Shown one piece after another: positions 16,863 through 25,103 of a DNA stretch of 64,000 bases (within the stretch, counting starts at the first letter, position 1; each line of letters opens with the position of its first letter). The stretch covers positions 186,001 through 250,000 of the forward strand of contig NZ_JBQHTG010000001.1 in NCBI RefSeq assembly GCF_052065835.1, read 5' to 3'. The DNA is from Laedolimicola sp934402125 (GTDB lineage: Bacteria; Bacillota; Clostridia; Lachnospirales; Lachnospiraceae). Under the pieces are notes generated by a model. It saw only the letters and a list, made by a program, of their open reading frames with translations. It ran no database searches and was not told the origin of the DNA. The position numbers were made by a program, and so were the translations under genes.

Positions 16863-18002
16863 TTATTCGTTAAATACGTCTAACGCACTCATCGCCAACA
16901 GCTTTACAGCCTGATGTAAGGTACGCTTTCCTTCTTCTCCGCCTGCTGCCTCAGCAAATTCCTTGGTATGTGTTCCCACATTCTCTTTCAGTCTTACATA
17001 GAACTGAATGGTCGGAATCTCATGAGATACGTTTCCTACGTCTGTAGAACCGATACCCTGGGTCAAATCACGCTCGATGTAATCCTCGCCGATGAACTCC
17101 ATGTTCTTACGTACATAGTCAACCATTCTCTTATCGTTGCGGATATCCTTGACAACCTCATCTAACTGCTGTACTTCAACCTCTGTTCTGGTAGCGATTG
17201 CAGCACCCCTTGCGCAGTCCTTAATGATGTCAACCAGCTCCATCATATACTCATACTCCAGAGCACGGATGTTAAATACAGCCTTTGCCTCTGCAGTTAT
17301 GGTATTGTGCGCGGTACCACCCTCGGTGATGATTCCATGTACACGGCTGAAATCCTTGAAATGCAGTCTCATCATATCAACTGCGTGGAACATCAGCTGT
17401 ACGCCGCTCAGAGCATTTGCTCCCTTCCACGGGAATGCTGCTGCATGTGCAGGACTTCCCTTGAAGGTGAACTCCAGGGTAACGCATGCGAAGGAAATAT
17501 CATCCGGCATGGACGCCTCGGTCGGATGCATCAGAAGCGCTGTGTCGATTCCCTTAAATACGCCGTGACGAACCATGATAGCTTTTCCGCTTCCCTTTTC
17601 CTCAGCCGGTGTGCCTAATACCTTTAACACGCCGCCAATTCCGTGCTTTTCCATAACCTCTTTTAATACGATGCCGGCTCCTGCCGCAGAGGTTCCGATG
17701 ATGTTATGGCCACAGCCATGTCCGATTTCCGGAAGACAGTCATACTCTCCCATCAGAGCTACGGTCTTGCCCGGTTTTCCGGTATCATATACTGCCTCAA
17801 AAGAGGTGGGCAGTTCAGAAATTCCACGTTTTACTTCAAATCCATTGCTTTCCAGAAGCTTACAGAGTGCTTCCTGAGCCTTATATTCCTTGAACGCCAG
17901 CTCCGGATTCTCAAAAATATAGCTACATACCTTCTCAAACTCTTCCTGTCTTGCATCTGCAAGTGTACTGATTTCCTGTTTTAATGTCTCTAATGTCTCC
18001 AT
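16863..18002 (-). CDS. M20-family amidohydrolase
   Basis: A 379-residue metal-dependent amidohydrolase/aminoacylase of the M20 superfamily, related to AbgB and IAA-amino acid hydrolases. It has the metal motif GHGCGHN (near residue 93), the catalytic Glu pair in GTPAEEKGSGK and a dimerisation domain with AHAAAFPWKGANAL. The substrate is probably an N-acyl amino acid or similar amide. It is the last gene of an operon with a DUF3100 membrane protein and a small membrane protein, which suggests uptake followed by hydrolysis. GGAGAG precedes the ATG. The substrate is not identifiable from sequence. Confidence 0.86.
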   Translation of the reverse strand: METLETLKQEISTLADARQEEFEKVCSYIFENPELAFKEYKAQEALCKLLESNGFEVKRGISELPTSFEAVYDTGKPGKTVALMGEYDCLPEIGHGCGHNIIGTSAAGAGIVLKEVMEKHGIGGVLKVLGTPAEEKGSGKAIMVRHGVFKGIDTALLMHPTEASMPDDISFACVTLEFTFKGSPAHAAAFPWKGANALSGVQLMFHAVDMMRLHFKDFSRVHGIITEGGTAHNTITAEAKAVFNIRALEYEYMMELVDIIKDCARGAAIATRTEVEVQQLDEVVKDIRNDKRMVDYVRKNMEFIGEDYIERDLTQGIGSTDVGNVSHEIPTIQFYVRLKENVGTHTKEFAEAAGGEEGKRTLHQAVKLLAMSALDVFNE

Positions 18003-18035
18003 ATGCTTCTCTCCATTTCATTTGAATTTTATTAT

Positions 18036-18064
18036 AACAGGAAATCCCCGCAGGATTTCCTGTT
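18036..18064. repeat. Perfect 12-bp-stem palindrome before the M20 gene
   Basis: AACAGGAAATCC pairs perfectly with GGATTTCCTGTT around CCGCA. It lies in the 90-base gap between the small membrane protein and the M20 start codon and has no T run, so it may be a dispersed palindrome or an RNA processing/attenuation element. Confidence 0.5.
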
Positions 18065-18092
18065 ACTGTTCAAAATTTCACAAAATGTTATA

Positions 18093-18572
18093 TTAAATCA
18101 GTCCCTTTGCAGCCAGAATAATATTGGAAATTGCTGCGGAACCAAAATAGGTAGACGCCATAACTACGAAAGAAATAATTACAATCTTCCAGCTCAGCTT
18201 CTTGAATACCTCCAGCTGCTCTCCTACCGCGATTCCCGCGAAGCTCAGCAGCGGGATTCCCACCAGACCGAAGCTGTATGCGCTCATCAACTCAACGATC
18301 GTATCGGAAAGCGGGGAGATCGGCAGTGTTAAAACAAATGCCACCAGGGTAGCCCACGCAAATCCCGGAAGATTCGGTTTCTTTACCACGTTCTTCAGAA
18401 CGATTGCGATTGCAACCATGATAAAGCTTACTACGGTTGACTTCAGCAGACCCGGAAGCGGGGTTCCCATAGAAACCATATGAACCACAATGACGATTCC
18501 ATAAATAACGACAATAATTTTAATCTGCTCTAAAATAGTTTCAAGCAGTGATTTTTCCTTTGCAGCTTCCAT
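18093..18572 (-). CDS. Small membrane protein, putative partner of DUF3100 protein
   Basis: The 159-residue product is almost entirely hydrophobic, with about five membrane segments (for example IIVVIYGIVIVVHMV, FAWATLVAFVLTL and IVIISFVVMASTYFG). I do not recognise a named family with certainty; the size and composition resemble one half of a two-part secondary transporter. Its ATG follows the DUF3100 stop codon by one base, and GGAGGGAGAGG lies upstream, so the two are translationally coupled. The position between DUF3100 and an M20 amidohydrolase suggests it helps import the amidohydrolase substrate, which is inference. Confidence 0.6.
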   Translation of the reverse strand: MEAAKEKSLLETILEQIKIIVVIYGIVIVVHMVSMGTPLPGLLKSTVVSFIMVAIAIVLKNVVKKPNLPGFAWATLVAFVLTLPISPLSDTIVELMSAYSFGLVGIPLLSFAGIAVGEQLEVFKKLSWKIVIISFVVMASTYFGSAAISNIILAAKGLI

Positions 18573-18573
18573 T

Positions 18574-19421
18574 TTATACCTCTCCCTCCGGTGCTTTCTT
18601 AAATACTCTCTGTCTAAAGCGCTCGATACCCGGATTTACGCGCTTATAATACCAGTTAGCCAGCGGTAATGCCACGAACATCTCAACATACACACCCGTT
18701 ACAGCAGTCAGAAGTCCACTGGTTGCTGAATATGCGAGAATCTGCTCAGAGTACATAGCCGGGGCAGCACTGGTAAGGGCAGCGGTAGCTGCGTTCATCA
18801 TGGACGCACTTCCCATTCCGGACGCCATAGCCAGTGCGAAGGGGTGGAATCCCAGAAGCAGGCCGACGGGTGCCAGGAAAGAGTAGAATAAGGTTCCGAA
18901 TACACTTCCGCTGATGTAGGTTCCCAGAGTTCCCATACCTTCTCTGGACTCCAGACCGTACTTATCTCCGATAATTCCCAGCGCGGTATCACGACACAGG
19001 GAGAAGGTTCCACCAACCGCACTTCTTCCCAGTCCAATCAGCAGACCTAAGGGCAGCGCAATCAGCATAGTTGCCAGGTTACCCAACTCCTGCAGCAGCA
19101 GAGCCGGACCTGCCTGAAGCACGATTCCGACCTTCGGTCCTGCACTGATACCGAACATGATGCCCAGGGGGTATAAGGTCAGGGACAGTAAGTAGGGTGC
19201 ACGGCTGATCTCAGGTGGCCGATAACTTTCTTAAGCGGCGGGATTACTTTTCCCAGAAGTGATGGGGATAATAAAATTCCCATAATGATAACCCAAATCA
19301 TGGTCAGGATCTTTACATCGACTCCCATTACCTTGAATTGCAACGGTCCAATCAGCTCCGCAATAATGCAAAGGATAAGCGTTACAATCATACAATTTAC
19401 AGTACCCGTTCTCTGTTTCAC
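18574..19421 (-). pseudogene. DUF3100 membrane protein gene, broken by a frameshift
   Basis: Two overlapping reading frames together give one DUF3100 protein of about 282 residues with eight or so membrane segments. The first part runs from a GTG at 19421 (GGAGG eight bases upstream) to KKVIGHL near 19213; the second resumes one frame away with EISRAPYLLSLTLYPLG and continues through MFGISAGPKVG to the stop at 18574. The frame break lies within CACCTGAGATC, and one extra base there would restore a continuous protein. Left as is, the first frame stops after eleven foreign residues. It may be a genuine lesion, a phase-variable slip or a sequencing error. The family is of unknown function, probably a transporter. 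Confidence 0.7.
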
Positions 19422-19661
19422 ATCTTTTTCCTCCGTTTCAGTAAAATAATCTTCCGAAACCTCCAGTACCATGGGATCCAGATTTCCAAAAGATCATTCA
19501 GCTCTTGCTATTTTTCCTTTTCATGTCGACGCTCCCTGCGCACCATAAACCCCCTGTTTTTTATGCACCATGCACAACGGTTCTCACTTGCAAATGATAA
19601 TCTATACATTTCGACGGAGTTTTTTCATATTGTTACATTTTTAAGTTGTTGTATTTTTACA

Positions 19662-19704
19662 AAAACAGGCAGACTTCCCTGTCCGGTAAAAGCCTGCCTG
19701 TTTT
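19662..19704 (-). terminator. Terminator of the PucR gene
   Basis: CAGGCAG and CTGCCTG, extended by A-T pairs, form a stem around a 21-base loop, with TTTTTGT following on the minus strand. It lies 17 bases after the PucR stop codon and separates it from the DUF3100 operon. The 240 bases between it and the DUF3100 start hold the repeat TGCACCATGCACA but no convincing promoter. Confidence 0.75.
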
Positions 19705-19720
19705 CTTTTTCATCTGCCCT

Positions 19721-20944
19721 TTATTTCATAAATTTCATAATCCGGAGCGCAAACGCAAGCTCCAGGATGCTGTTGGGATCAGACAAGTCATAGCCTGTCT
19801 GATTTTCAATCTTCTTAATCCGGTATATCAGCGTATTCCGATGTAAATGCAGCGCGTTTGCCGTCACATTCCTGGCTCCCAGATTGTTGACCAAAGCCTC
19901 CAGCGTCTCCAGAAGTTCTCTCTCATTCTCCTGATCGTATTCAATAAACGCGTTCAGCTTTTCTTCCACAAATTCCCGGCACATATCCTGCTTGCTGATT
20001 TTTTTCAAAATTTTCCAGAAACCGGCATCTTCGATACAGAGCACCCTGGACTCCAGGTTCTGACATACGGCGATTTCCACCGCGTCCCTTGCGTCCTGAT
20101 AGGCCTGTCCGAATCTTTTATAAGTATCCTCCGCCCTCGACACGCCTATGGTCGCCCTGTATCCTGTTTTTTCACAGATCTCACTCTGTATGGCTTCAAA
20201 ATAATCCGCCCCGATCTCCTTATCCCCGGTCCGCTTCAGGATACATTGAAAGGTTCCGTTGTTGGACAGGACAACCACCTGCTCTCCGGCAAAGGCCTCC
20301 CTTATCAGATTTTCTATCTTTTCAATCCGCTCCTGAGCTTCTTCCTCCCGAAGCTCATGCAGCTTCTGCTTGATCCGGTCAACCTCGATATAAATAATCT
20401 GATAAGGCGGCAGGGGCCACCTCTGTTCCTTGAGCCTGTAATTTTCTTCCTCGTCGTGGGCGATATTGCCGGTCAGAAGATCCACAAATAACCTCTGATC
20501 CATTTCCCGCTGATTATATCGTTTAATCCGGGACTGCATGGAATCCATCAGATTATTCTGCGACTTGATAAGCGCCTCCATTACAAGATAATTCATCTCT
20601 ATAAAAGGAAGATCCTCCGGCCACAGAATCAGCGGAAACTGCAATTCATCCGCCACCTTAATGGCTGCTTCCAGGGAACAGCCGATGTATTTATATTTTG
20701 TCGCCAGGGCTGCCGCCTTGGCGTCGTACAAATCTCGGATTAACTGGATAATTTCTTTCTCTGAATTGCTATAGGTATATCCGGTTGTAATATAGAAGAC
20801 ATTTGGCCGCATCCACGCTTTCATGTCCGGTATTTCCATACAGTCAACAAAACGGACTACACGGTCAAGCCCGCCCTTTCCGGCTGCCAGTGAGCATCCC
20901 TTCGCCTCAGCCAGCTCCAATATTTCTCTTACTTTTAAGGACAC
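19721..20944 (-). CDS. PucR-family transcriptional regulator
   Basis: A 407-residue regulator with an N-terminal PucR domain (about residues 5-125), a central CdaR/GGDEF-like domain (about 170-290) and a C-terminal helix-turn-helix of the PucR/CdaR type (about 340-400, NVTANALHLHRNTLIYRIKKIE). Family members control purine, amino acid or polyamine breakdown genes. The start is a GTG with GGAGGGGGAAGG upstream. It lies directly upstream of the DUF3100-membrane protein-M20 operon in the same direction but has its own terminator, so it is most likely their activator. Confidence 0.88.
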   Translation of the reverse strand: MSLKVREILELAEAKGCSLAAGKGGLDRVVRFVDCMEIPDMKAWMRPNVFYITTGYTYSNSEKEIIQLIRDLYDAKAAALATKYKYIGCSLEAAIKVADELQFPLILWPEDLPFIEMNYLVMEALIKSQNNLMDSMQSRIKRYNQREMDQRLFVDLLTGNIAHDEEENYRLKEQRWPLPPYQIIYIEVDRIKQKLHELREEEAQERIEKIENLIREAFAGEQVVVLSNNGTFQCILKRTGDKEIGADYFEAIQSEICEKTGYRATIGVSRAEDTYKRFGQAYQDARDAVEIAVCQNLESRVLCIEDAGFWKILKKISKQDMCREFVEEKLNAFIEYDQENERELLETLEALVNNLGARNVTANALHLHRNTLIYRIKKIENQTGYDLSDPNSILELAFALRIMKFMK

Positions 20945-20981
20945 TTTCTACCTTCCCCCTCCAGATGTCATTTAATGCTAT

Positions 20982-20990
20982 ATTATAACA
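20982..20990 (-). promoter_or_regulatory. Extended -10 promoter element of the PucR gene
   Basis: TGTTATAAT on the minus strand, 38 bases before the GTG start. It is the same extended -10 as that upstream of the ComEC-like gene, again without a clear -35. Confidence 0.5.
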
Positions 20991-21025
20991 CAAATTTTAC
21001 ATTTTGGGTATGGTTTCCATTCTTT

Positions 21026-21664
21026 TTACCATTTCAGACAGACCGTCCGCCCATTCTTTACCAGCATTCCCTCGTTCTCCAGGCTCTTCATTTCTCTCGT
21101 CATGGCGCTTCGGTCCACACTGAGGTACTGGGCCAGCTCTGTATAGGACATGGGAATCCGGATCTTCCGGCTGTGCAGCTCCTCAGAAAGGCTTTCCAGA
21201 TATGCCAGAAGCTTCTTCCTGGTTGTGGTTCTTGACAGGACAAAAATTCGCTGCACCTGCTGCCGGGACTGCAGGGCAATCATCTGAAGAAGATTGCTGA
21301 CCATCTGGCTGTGATGCCGGCAGGCATTCTCACACCTTTTGATCACATGCTCGTACTGAATGAACAGTACCCCGGTCTCTTCCTCTGCCCTCACATAATA
21401 ATTCTGTGAATCCGCCGGAAGCAGAAAGGGCTCTCCGAAAACCGCGTCCTTTTTCAGTTCGTCGATCAGATACTGATTTCCTTCTTCATCGCAATAATAT
21501 AAAACCGCCCGTCCGTACAGGATCACCCCAATCTGATTCATGGAGCTTGCGTATTCCAGAATGGTCTCGTTATTCTGAAAACACATTTCCTTTGCCCGAA
21601 AGCAGATGCGCATTCTTTCCTGCTCTTCGGGAAGAATATCCTTAAAAAGCGTAATCTGTGCCAT
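21026..21664 (-). CDS. Crp/Fnr-family transcriptional regulator
   Basis: A 212-residue protein with an N-terminal cyclic-nucleotide-binding-like beta-barrel (about residues 10-120) and a C-terminal Crp-type winged HTH (about 140-212) with IPMSYTELAQYLSVDRSAMTREM cut here in two: the recognition helix is LSVDRSAMTREM. The N-terminal cysteines (C21 and C28) and others do not form a clear Fnr [4Fe-4S] pattern, so the ligand is open. It is divergent from the flavodiiron protein gene, and a symmetric TGTTA-N6-TAACA site lies between them. A role in sensing NO, O2 or redox state is inferred from the neighbour. Confidence 0.85.
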   Translation of the reverse strand: MAQITLFKDILPEEQERMRICFRAKEMCFQNNETILEYASSMNQIGVILYGRAVLYYCDEEGNQYLIDELKKDAVFGEPFLLPADSQNYYVRAEEETGVLFIQYEHVIKRCENACRHHSQMVSNLLQMIALQSRQQVQRIFVLSRTTTRKKLLAYLESLSEELHSRKIRIPMSYTELAQYLSVDRSAMTREMKSLENEGMLVKNGRTVCLKW

Positions 21665-21733
21665 ATCAATTCTCCTTTTTTCTATTATATCGCGCTTTTT
21701 GTGACTTTTGCAACAGAATTATTTTCCATTGTA

Positions 21734-21749
21734 TGTTATTATTTTAACA
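21734..21749. promoter_or_regulatory. Candidate Crp/Fnr operator
   Basis: TGTTA and TAACA form a perfect inverted repeat with a six-base spacer, the geometry of Crp-type sites. It lies between the divergent regulator and flavodiiron genes, 48 bases before the flavodiiron start codon. A weak promoter (TTGCAA at 21708, TATGTT at 21732, 18 bases apart) would place its -10 over the site, as expected for repression. Confidence 0.5.
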
Positions 21750-21797
21750 AGTTAAGAACACCGCTTCACCATCAAGTAAAAACCGGAGGTATCAGCT

Positions 21798-23588
21798 ATG
21801 AAAATCACAGACACCATCAAATATGTAGGCGTAAACGATCACCAGGTCGACCTTTTCGAAGGCCAGTACCGGGTACCCAACGGAATGTCCTATAATTCCT
21901 ATGTAATCCTCGATGAAAAAATCGCCGTCATGGACACCGTTGACGCGGGCTTCACCCATCAGTGGCTGGACAATATCCAGCAGGTTCTGGGGGATCGGAA
22001 GCCGGATTATCTGATTGTCCAGCATATGGAGCCGGATCATGCCGCAAATATTGCCAACTTTTTGAAGGTTTATCCGGATACTACCGTAGTTGCCACCGCA
22101 AAAGCCTTCCAGATGATCACCAACTTCTTCGAGCTTGACCTGGAGGGTCAGAAGATCGAAATGAGCAACGGCGGTACCCTCTCACTGGGATATCATCAGC
22201 TTACCTTCGTATTCGCGCCCATGGTGCACTGGCCGGAGGTTATGGTCACCTATGACAGCACGGAAAAGGTTCTTTTCTCCGCTGACGGCTTCGGCAAATT
22301 CGGCGCTCTGGACGCAGAAGAGCCCTGGGATGACGAGGCAAGAAGATATTTTATCGGCATTGTGGGAAAATACGGCGCTCAGGTCCAGAAGCTTCTGAAG
22401 GTGGCAGCCACCCTCGATATTGAGAAAATCTGTCCGCTTCACGGTCCGGTGCTGACCGAGGATCTGGGACATTATATCAGTCTCTACGATACCTGGTCTT
22501 CCTACAAACCGGAGGACGACGGCATTGTGATCGCCTATACGTCCGTATACGGACACACCAAGGCTGCGGTTTCTCTCTTTGCTGACGAACTGAAGTCCAA
22601 GGGCTGTCCGAAGGTTGTGGTCTACGATCTCGCCCGGGACGATATGTCCCAGGCCCTCAGCGACGCGTTCCGTTACTCCAAGCTGATTCTGGCAACTACA
22701 ACCTACAATGCAAGCCTCTATCCGTTTATGAATGATTTTATCACCCGTCTGGTGGAGCACAATTTCCAGAACCGCACGGTAGGTCTCATTGAAAACGGCA
22801 CCTGGGCTCCTATGGCTGCCAAAATCATGAAAAACATGCTGGCGGAATGCCGCAACATCACCTGGCTGAAAAACTCCGTCCACATCTGGTCCGCAGTAAA
22901 GGCGGAAAACCGCAGCCAGATCAACGCCATGACCGACGAGCTTTGCAAGGAATATATCGCAAAAGATAATTCCCTGGCAAATAAAAATGATATGACCGCC
23001 CTCTTCCGTATCGGATACGGACTCTATGTGGTAACCTCCCATGACGGGAAGAAGGACAACGGCCTGATTGTAAACACCGTAACCCAGCTGACTGACAACC
23101 CCTACCGCGTGGCAGTCAATATCAATAAAGCCAACTATTCCCATCATGTCATCCAGCAGACCGGAATTCTGAACGTAAACTGCCTGTCCGTGGACGCGCC
23201 CTTCTCCGTATTCCAGCAGTTCGGCTTCCAGTCCGGACGGACCGTGGATAAGTTCGCAGGCGAGAAAATCAACCGCTCCGGAAATGGACTGGTATTCCTG
23301 GATCAGTATATCAACGCATTTATGTCCCTGAAGGTGGAGCAGTATGTAGACCTGGGTACCCATGGTATGTTCATCTGCAGCGTTACCGAAGCCCGCGTCA
23401 TGAGCGATCGGGAAACCATGAGCTATACCTATTATCAGCAGAACGTAAAACCGAAGCCGGAAACAGAAGGCAAAAAGGGCTTTGTCTGCAAGGTCTGCGG
23501 ATATATCTACGAAGGTGACGAGCTTCCGGAGGATATCATCTGCCCGCTGTGCAAGCATGGCGCTGTGGATTTCGAACCTATTCAGTAA
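21798..23588 (+). CDS. Flavodiiron protein fused to flavin reductase and rubredoxin domains
   Basis: A 596-residue electron-transfer enzyme that should reduce O2 or NO to harmless products in the cytoplasm. Domain order is: metallo-beta-lactamase-like diiron domain (about 1-250; ligand motif HMEPDH at 76-81, later PLHGPV), flavodoxin domain binding FMN (about 255-395; IAYTSVYGHTKAA), flavin reductase-like domain (about 405-540; LIVNTVTQLTDNPYRVAV) and a C-terminal rubredoxin (about 550-595; CKVCGYIYEG and CPLC). Having electron entry modules fused makes it partly self-sufficient. GGAGG lies eight bases before the ATG. The divergent Crp/Fnr gene probably controls it. Confidence 0.93.
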   Translation: MKITDTIKYVGVNDHQVDLFEGQYRVPNGMSYNSYVILDEKIAVMDTVDAGFTHQWLDNIQQVLGDRKPDYLIVQHMEPDHAANIANFLKVYPDTTVVATAKAFQMITNFFELDLEGQKIEMSNGGTLSLGYHQLTFVFAPMVHWPEVMVTYDSTEKVLFSADGFGKFGALDAEEPWDDEARRYFIGIVGKYGAQVQKLLKVAATLDIEKICPLHGPVLTEDLGHYISLYDTWSSYKPEDDGIVIAYTSVYGHTKAAVSLFADELKSKGCPKVVVYDLARDDMSQALSDAFRYSKLILATTTYNASLYPFMNDFITRLVEHNFQNRTVGLIENGTWAPMAAKIMKNMLAECRNITWLKNSVHIWSAVKAENRSQINAMTDELCKEYIAKDNSLANKNDMTALFRIGYGLYVVTSHDGKKDNGLIVNTVTQLTDNPYRVAVNINKANYSHHVIQQTGILNVNCLSVDAPFSVFQQFGFQSGRTVDKFAGEKINRSGNGLVFLDQYINAFMSLKVEQYVDLGTHGMFICSVTEARVMSDRETMSYTYYQQNVKPKPETEGKKGFVCKVCGYIYEGDELPEDIICPLCKHGAVDFEPIQ

Positions 23589-23613
23589 AAAATTTTCTCT
23601 GCAATATTAAACC

Positions 23614-23667
23614 GGAGCTGCTGCTCCATAGATGATTACTCACCTATGGAGCAGCAGCTCCTTCTTT
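23614..23667. terminator. Very long hairpin terminator between convergent genes
   Basis: An 18-bp perfect stem (left arm 23614-23631, right arm 23644-23661, arms beginning GGAGCTGCTG) with a 12-base loop, followed on the plus strand by TTCTTTCT. It separates the flavodiiron gene from convergent metA. Confidence 0.82.
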
Positions 23668-23691
23668 CTGTTTCCTTCTTATTTTTTTCAG

Positions 23692-24609
23692 TTACTCCTC
23701 ATCATCCCACTCATACGGGGTATTCTGGTATACATAGTAATTGATCCAGTTGGTATACAGGGTGTTGGCATGGGCTCTCCACATCAGAAGCGGGCGGTTG
23801 TCACTGTCATCGCTCGGGAAATAGTTTTTGGGCAGCTGGATATCCAGGCCCTTGTTCTTATCCCGCATATACTCCTTCTCCAGGGTCAGGCGGTCATACT
23901 CCGGGTGTCCGAACACAAAGATCTTGCGGCCTTCCTCTGCCATGGCGATAAAGACGCCGGCCTCATCGGATTCCGCCAGAACGGTCAGCTCTTTGCAGGC
24001 GCGGATTTCTTCCGCGTCCACGGTCGTATGTCTGGAATGGGGCGCGTAAAATTCATCGTCAAAGCCGCGCACCAGAGGCTCCTTGCGGTTTTCTACCTGA
24101 TGACGGTAGAGTCCGAACAGCTTCTGGGGCAGCAGCCGCTTCTTCAGGCCATAGAAATGGTACATGGCTGCCTGGGCTCCCCAGCAGATAAAGAAGGTGG
24201 ACGTTACGTGGGCATCGGCCCAGTCCATAATCTCTACCAGCTCGTCCCAGTAATCTACTTCTTCGAATTCCATCTGCTCTACCGGCGCTCCGGTGATGAT
24301 CAGGCCGTCGAAGCGGCGCTTCTTTACCTCGCAGAAGGGCTCGTAAAATTTATTGATGTGGCTCTGTGCCGTATTTTTGGACTCATGGCTGCTGACCGTG
24401 ATAAAGGTAATATCCAGCTGCAGCGGCGTATTGGACAGGGAACGTAAAATCTGAAGCTCTGTGTCCTCCTTTAAGGGCATCAGGTTCAGAATTCCGATCT
24501 TCAACGGACGGATATTCTGGCTCAGCGCCCGGGTTTCATCCATAACAAAAATATTTTCCTGTTCCAAAATTGCCCTTACCGGCAAATCACTCTGTACTTT
24601 AATCGGCAT
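23692..24609 (-). CDS. metA: Homoserine O-acetyltransferase (MetA family)
   Basis: Acylates homoserine in methionine synthesis. The 305-residue protein starts MPIKVQSDLPVRAILEQENIF; an upstream extension of the frame lacks family similarity, and GGAG precedes this ATG. Family motifs are GLIITGAPVE, the nucleophile Cys in FICWGAQAAMYHFYG, and APHSRHTTV. At the position that decides acyl donor in this family (Gly111 in E. coli MetA, Glu in acetyl-CoA-using homologues), GAPVE shows Glu, so acetyl-CoA is the expected donor despite the common 'O-succinyltransferase' label. It is monocistronic. Confidence 0.9.
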   Translation of the reverse strand: MPIKVQSDLPVRAILEQENIFVMDETRALSQNIRPLKIGILNLMPLKEDTELQILRSLSNTPLQLDITFITVSSHESKNTAQSHINKFYEPFCEVKKRRFDGLIITGAPVEQMEFEEVDYWDELVEIMDWADAHVTSTFFICWGAQAAMYHFYGLKKRLLPQKLFGLYRHQVENRKEPLVRGFDDEFYAPHSRHTTVDAEEIRACKELTVLAESDEAGVFIAMAEEGRKIFVFGHPEYDRLTLEKEYMRDKNKGLDIQLPKNYFPSDDSDNRPLLMWRAHANTLYTNWINYYVYQNTPYEWDDEE

Positions 24610-24819
24610 AACTTTTTCTCTCCTCTGCCTGCGCAAATTACCGCGCACTGCGGCGCTGTATATAACTATAGCATAAATAATATGCTTTTTAAAGTAATAA
24701 ATTTCAATCCGCAGGCATATAGAATGACGCAACCAAAAACAACCGCAGCAAAACCGAAATCTCTACAATTTCTTTCTGCTACGGCTATTTTAACAGAGCT
24801 ATTTTCTATTTAACAGAAA

Positions 24820-25086
24820 TCAAATTTCCCCAAAACCGGAATCAATTAACCCAATCAAATCTCTTACAACAACTTCCTCATCCGGTCCTTCTGCTTCAAT
24901 TAGAATCTCTACTCCTGCTGAGATTCCGGCAGACATAATTTGAATAATCGATTTTCCATTTATGGTTTTATCATTTTTCTTAATGGTTATCGTACTTTTG
25001 TATTTTTTTGCCTCTGTAACAAATTTAGCTGCAGGCCTTGCATGTAATCCCGTAGGATTAACAACAACTACCTTTCCAGAAACCAT
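24820..25086 (-). CDS. HPr family phosphocarrier protein
   Basis: An 88-residue HPr. The phosphorylation site is TGLHARPAA with His15 and Arg17, and the regulatory serine is in NGKSII (Ser46), so both the PTS and the HPr kinase sites are canonical. It is the last gene of a four-gene AT-rich operon behind an aldolase, not the usual ptsHI setting, so it is probably a specialised paralogue (Crh-like or sugar-specific). GGAGG precedes the ATG. No EI or EII gene is in the window. Confidence 0.9.
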   Translation of the reverse strand: MVSGKVVVVNPTGLHARPAAKFVTEAKKYKSTITIKKNDKTINGKSIIQIMSAGISAGVEILIEAEGPDEEVVVRDLIGLIDSGFGEI

Positions 25087-25103
25087 ATTCAGCCTCCTTC
25101 AGC

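Noticed and set aside
18574..19158. Stand-alone 194-residue protein starting MFGISAGP
   Set aside because: Its frame continues upstream with DUF3100-like sequence and joins the preceding frame by a one-base shift; no ribosome binding site precedes that ATG.
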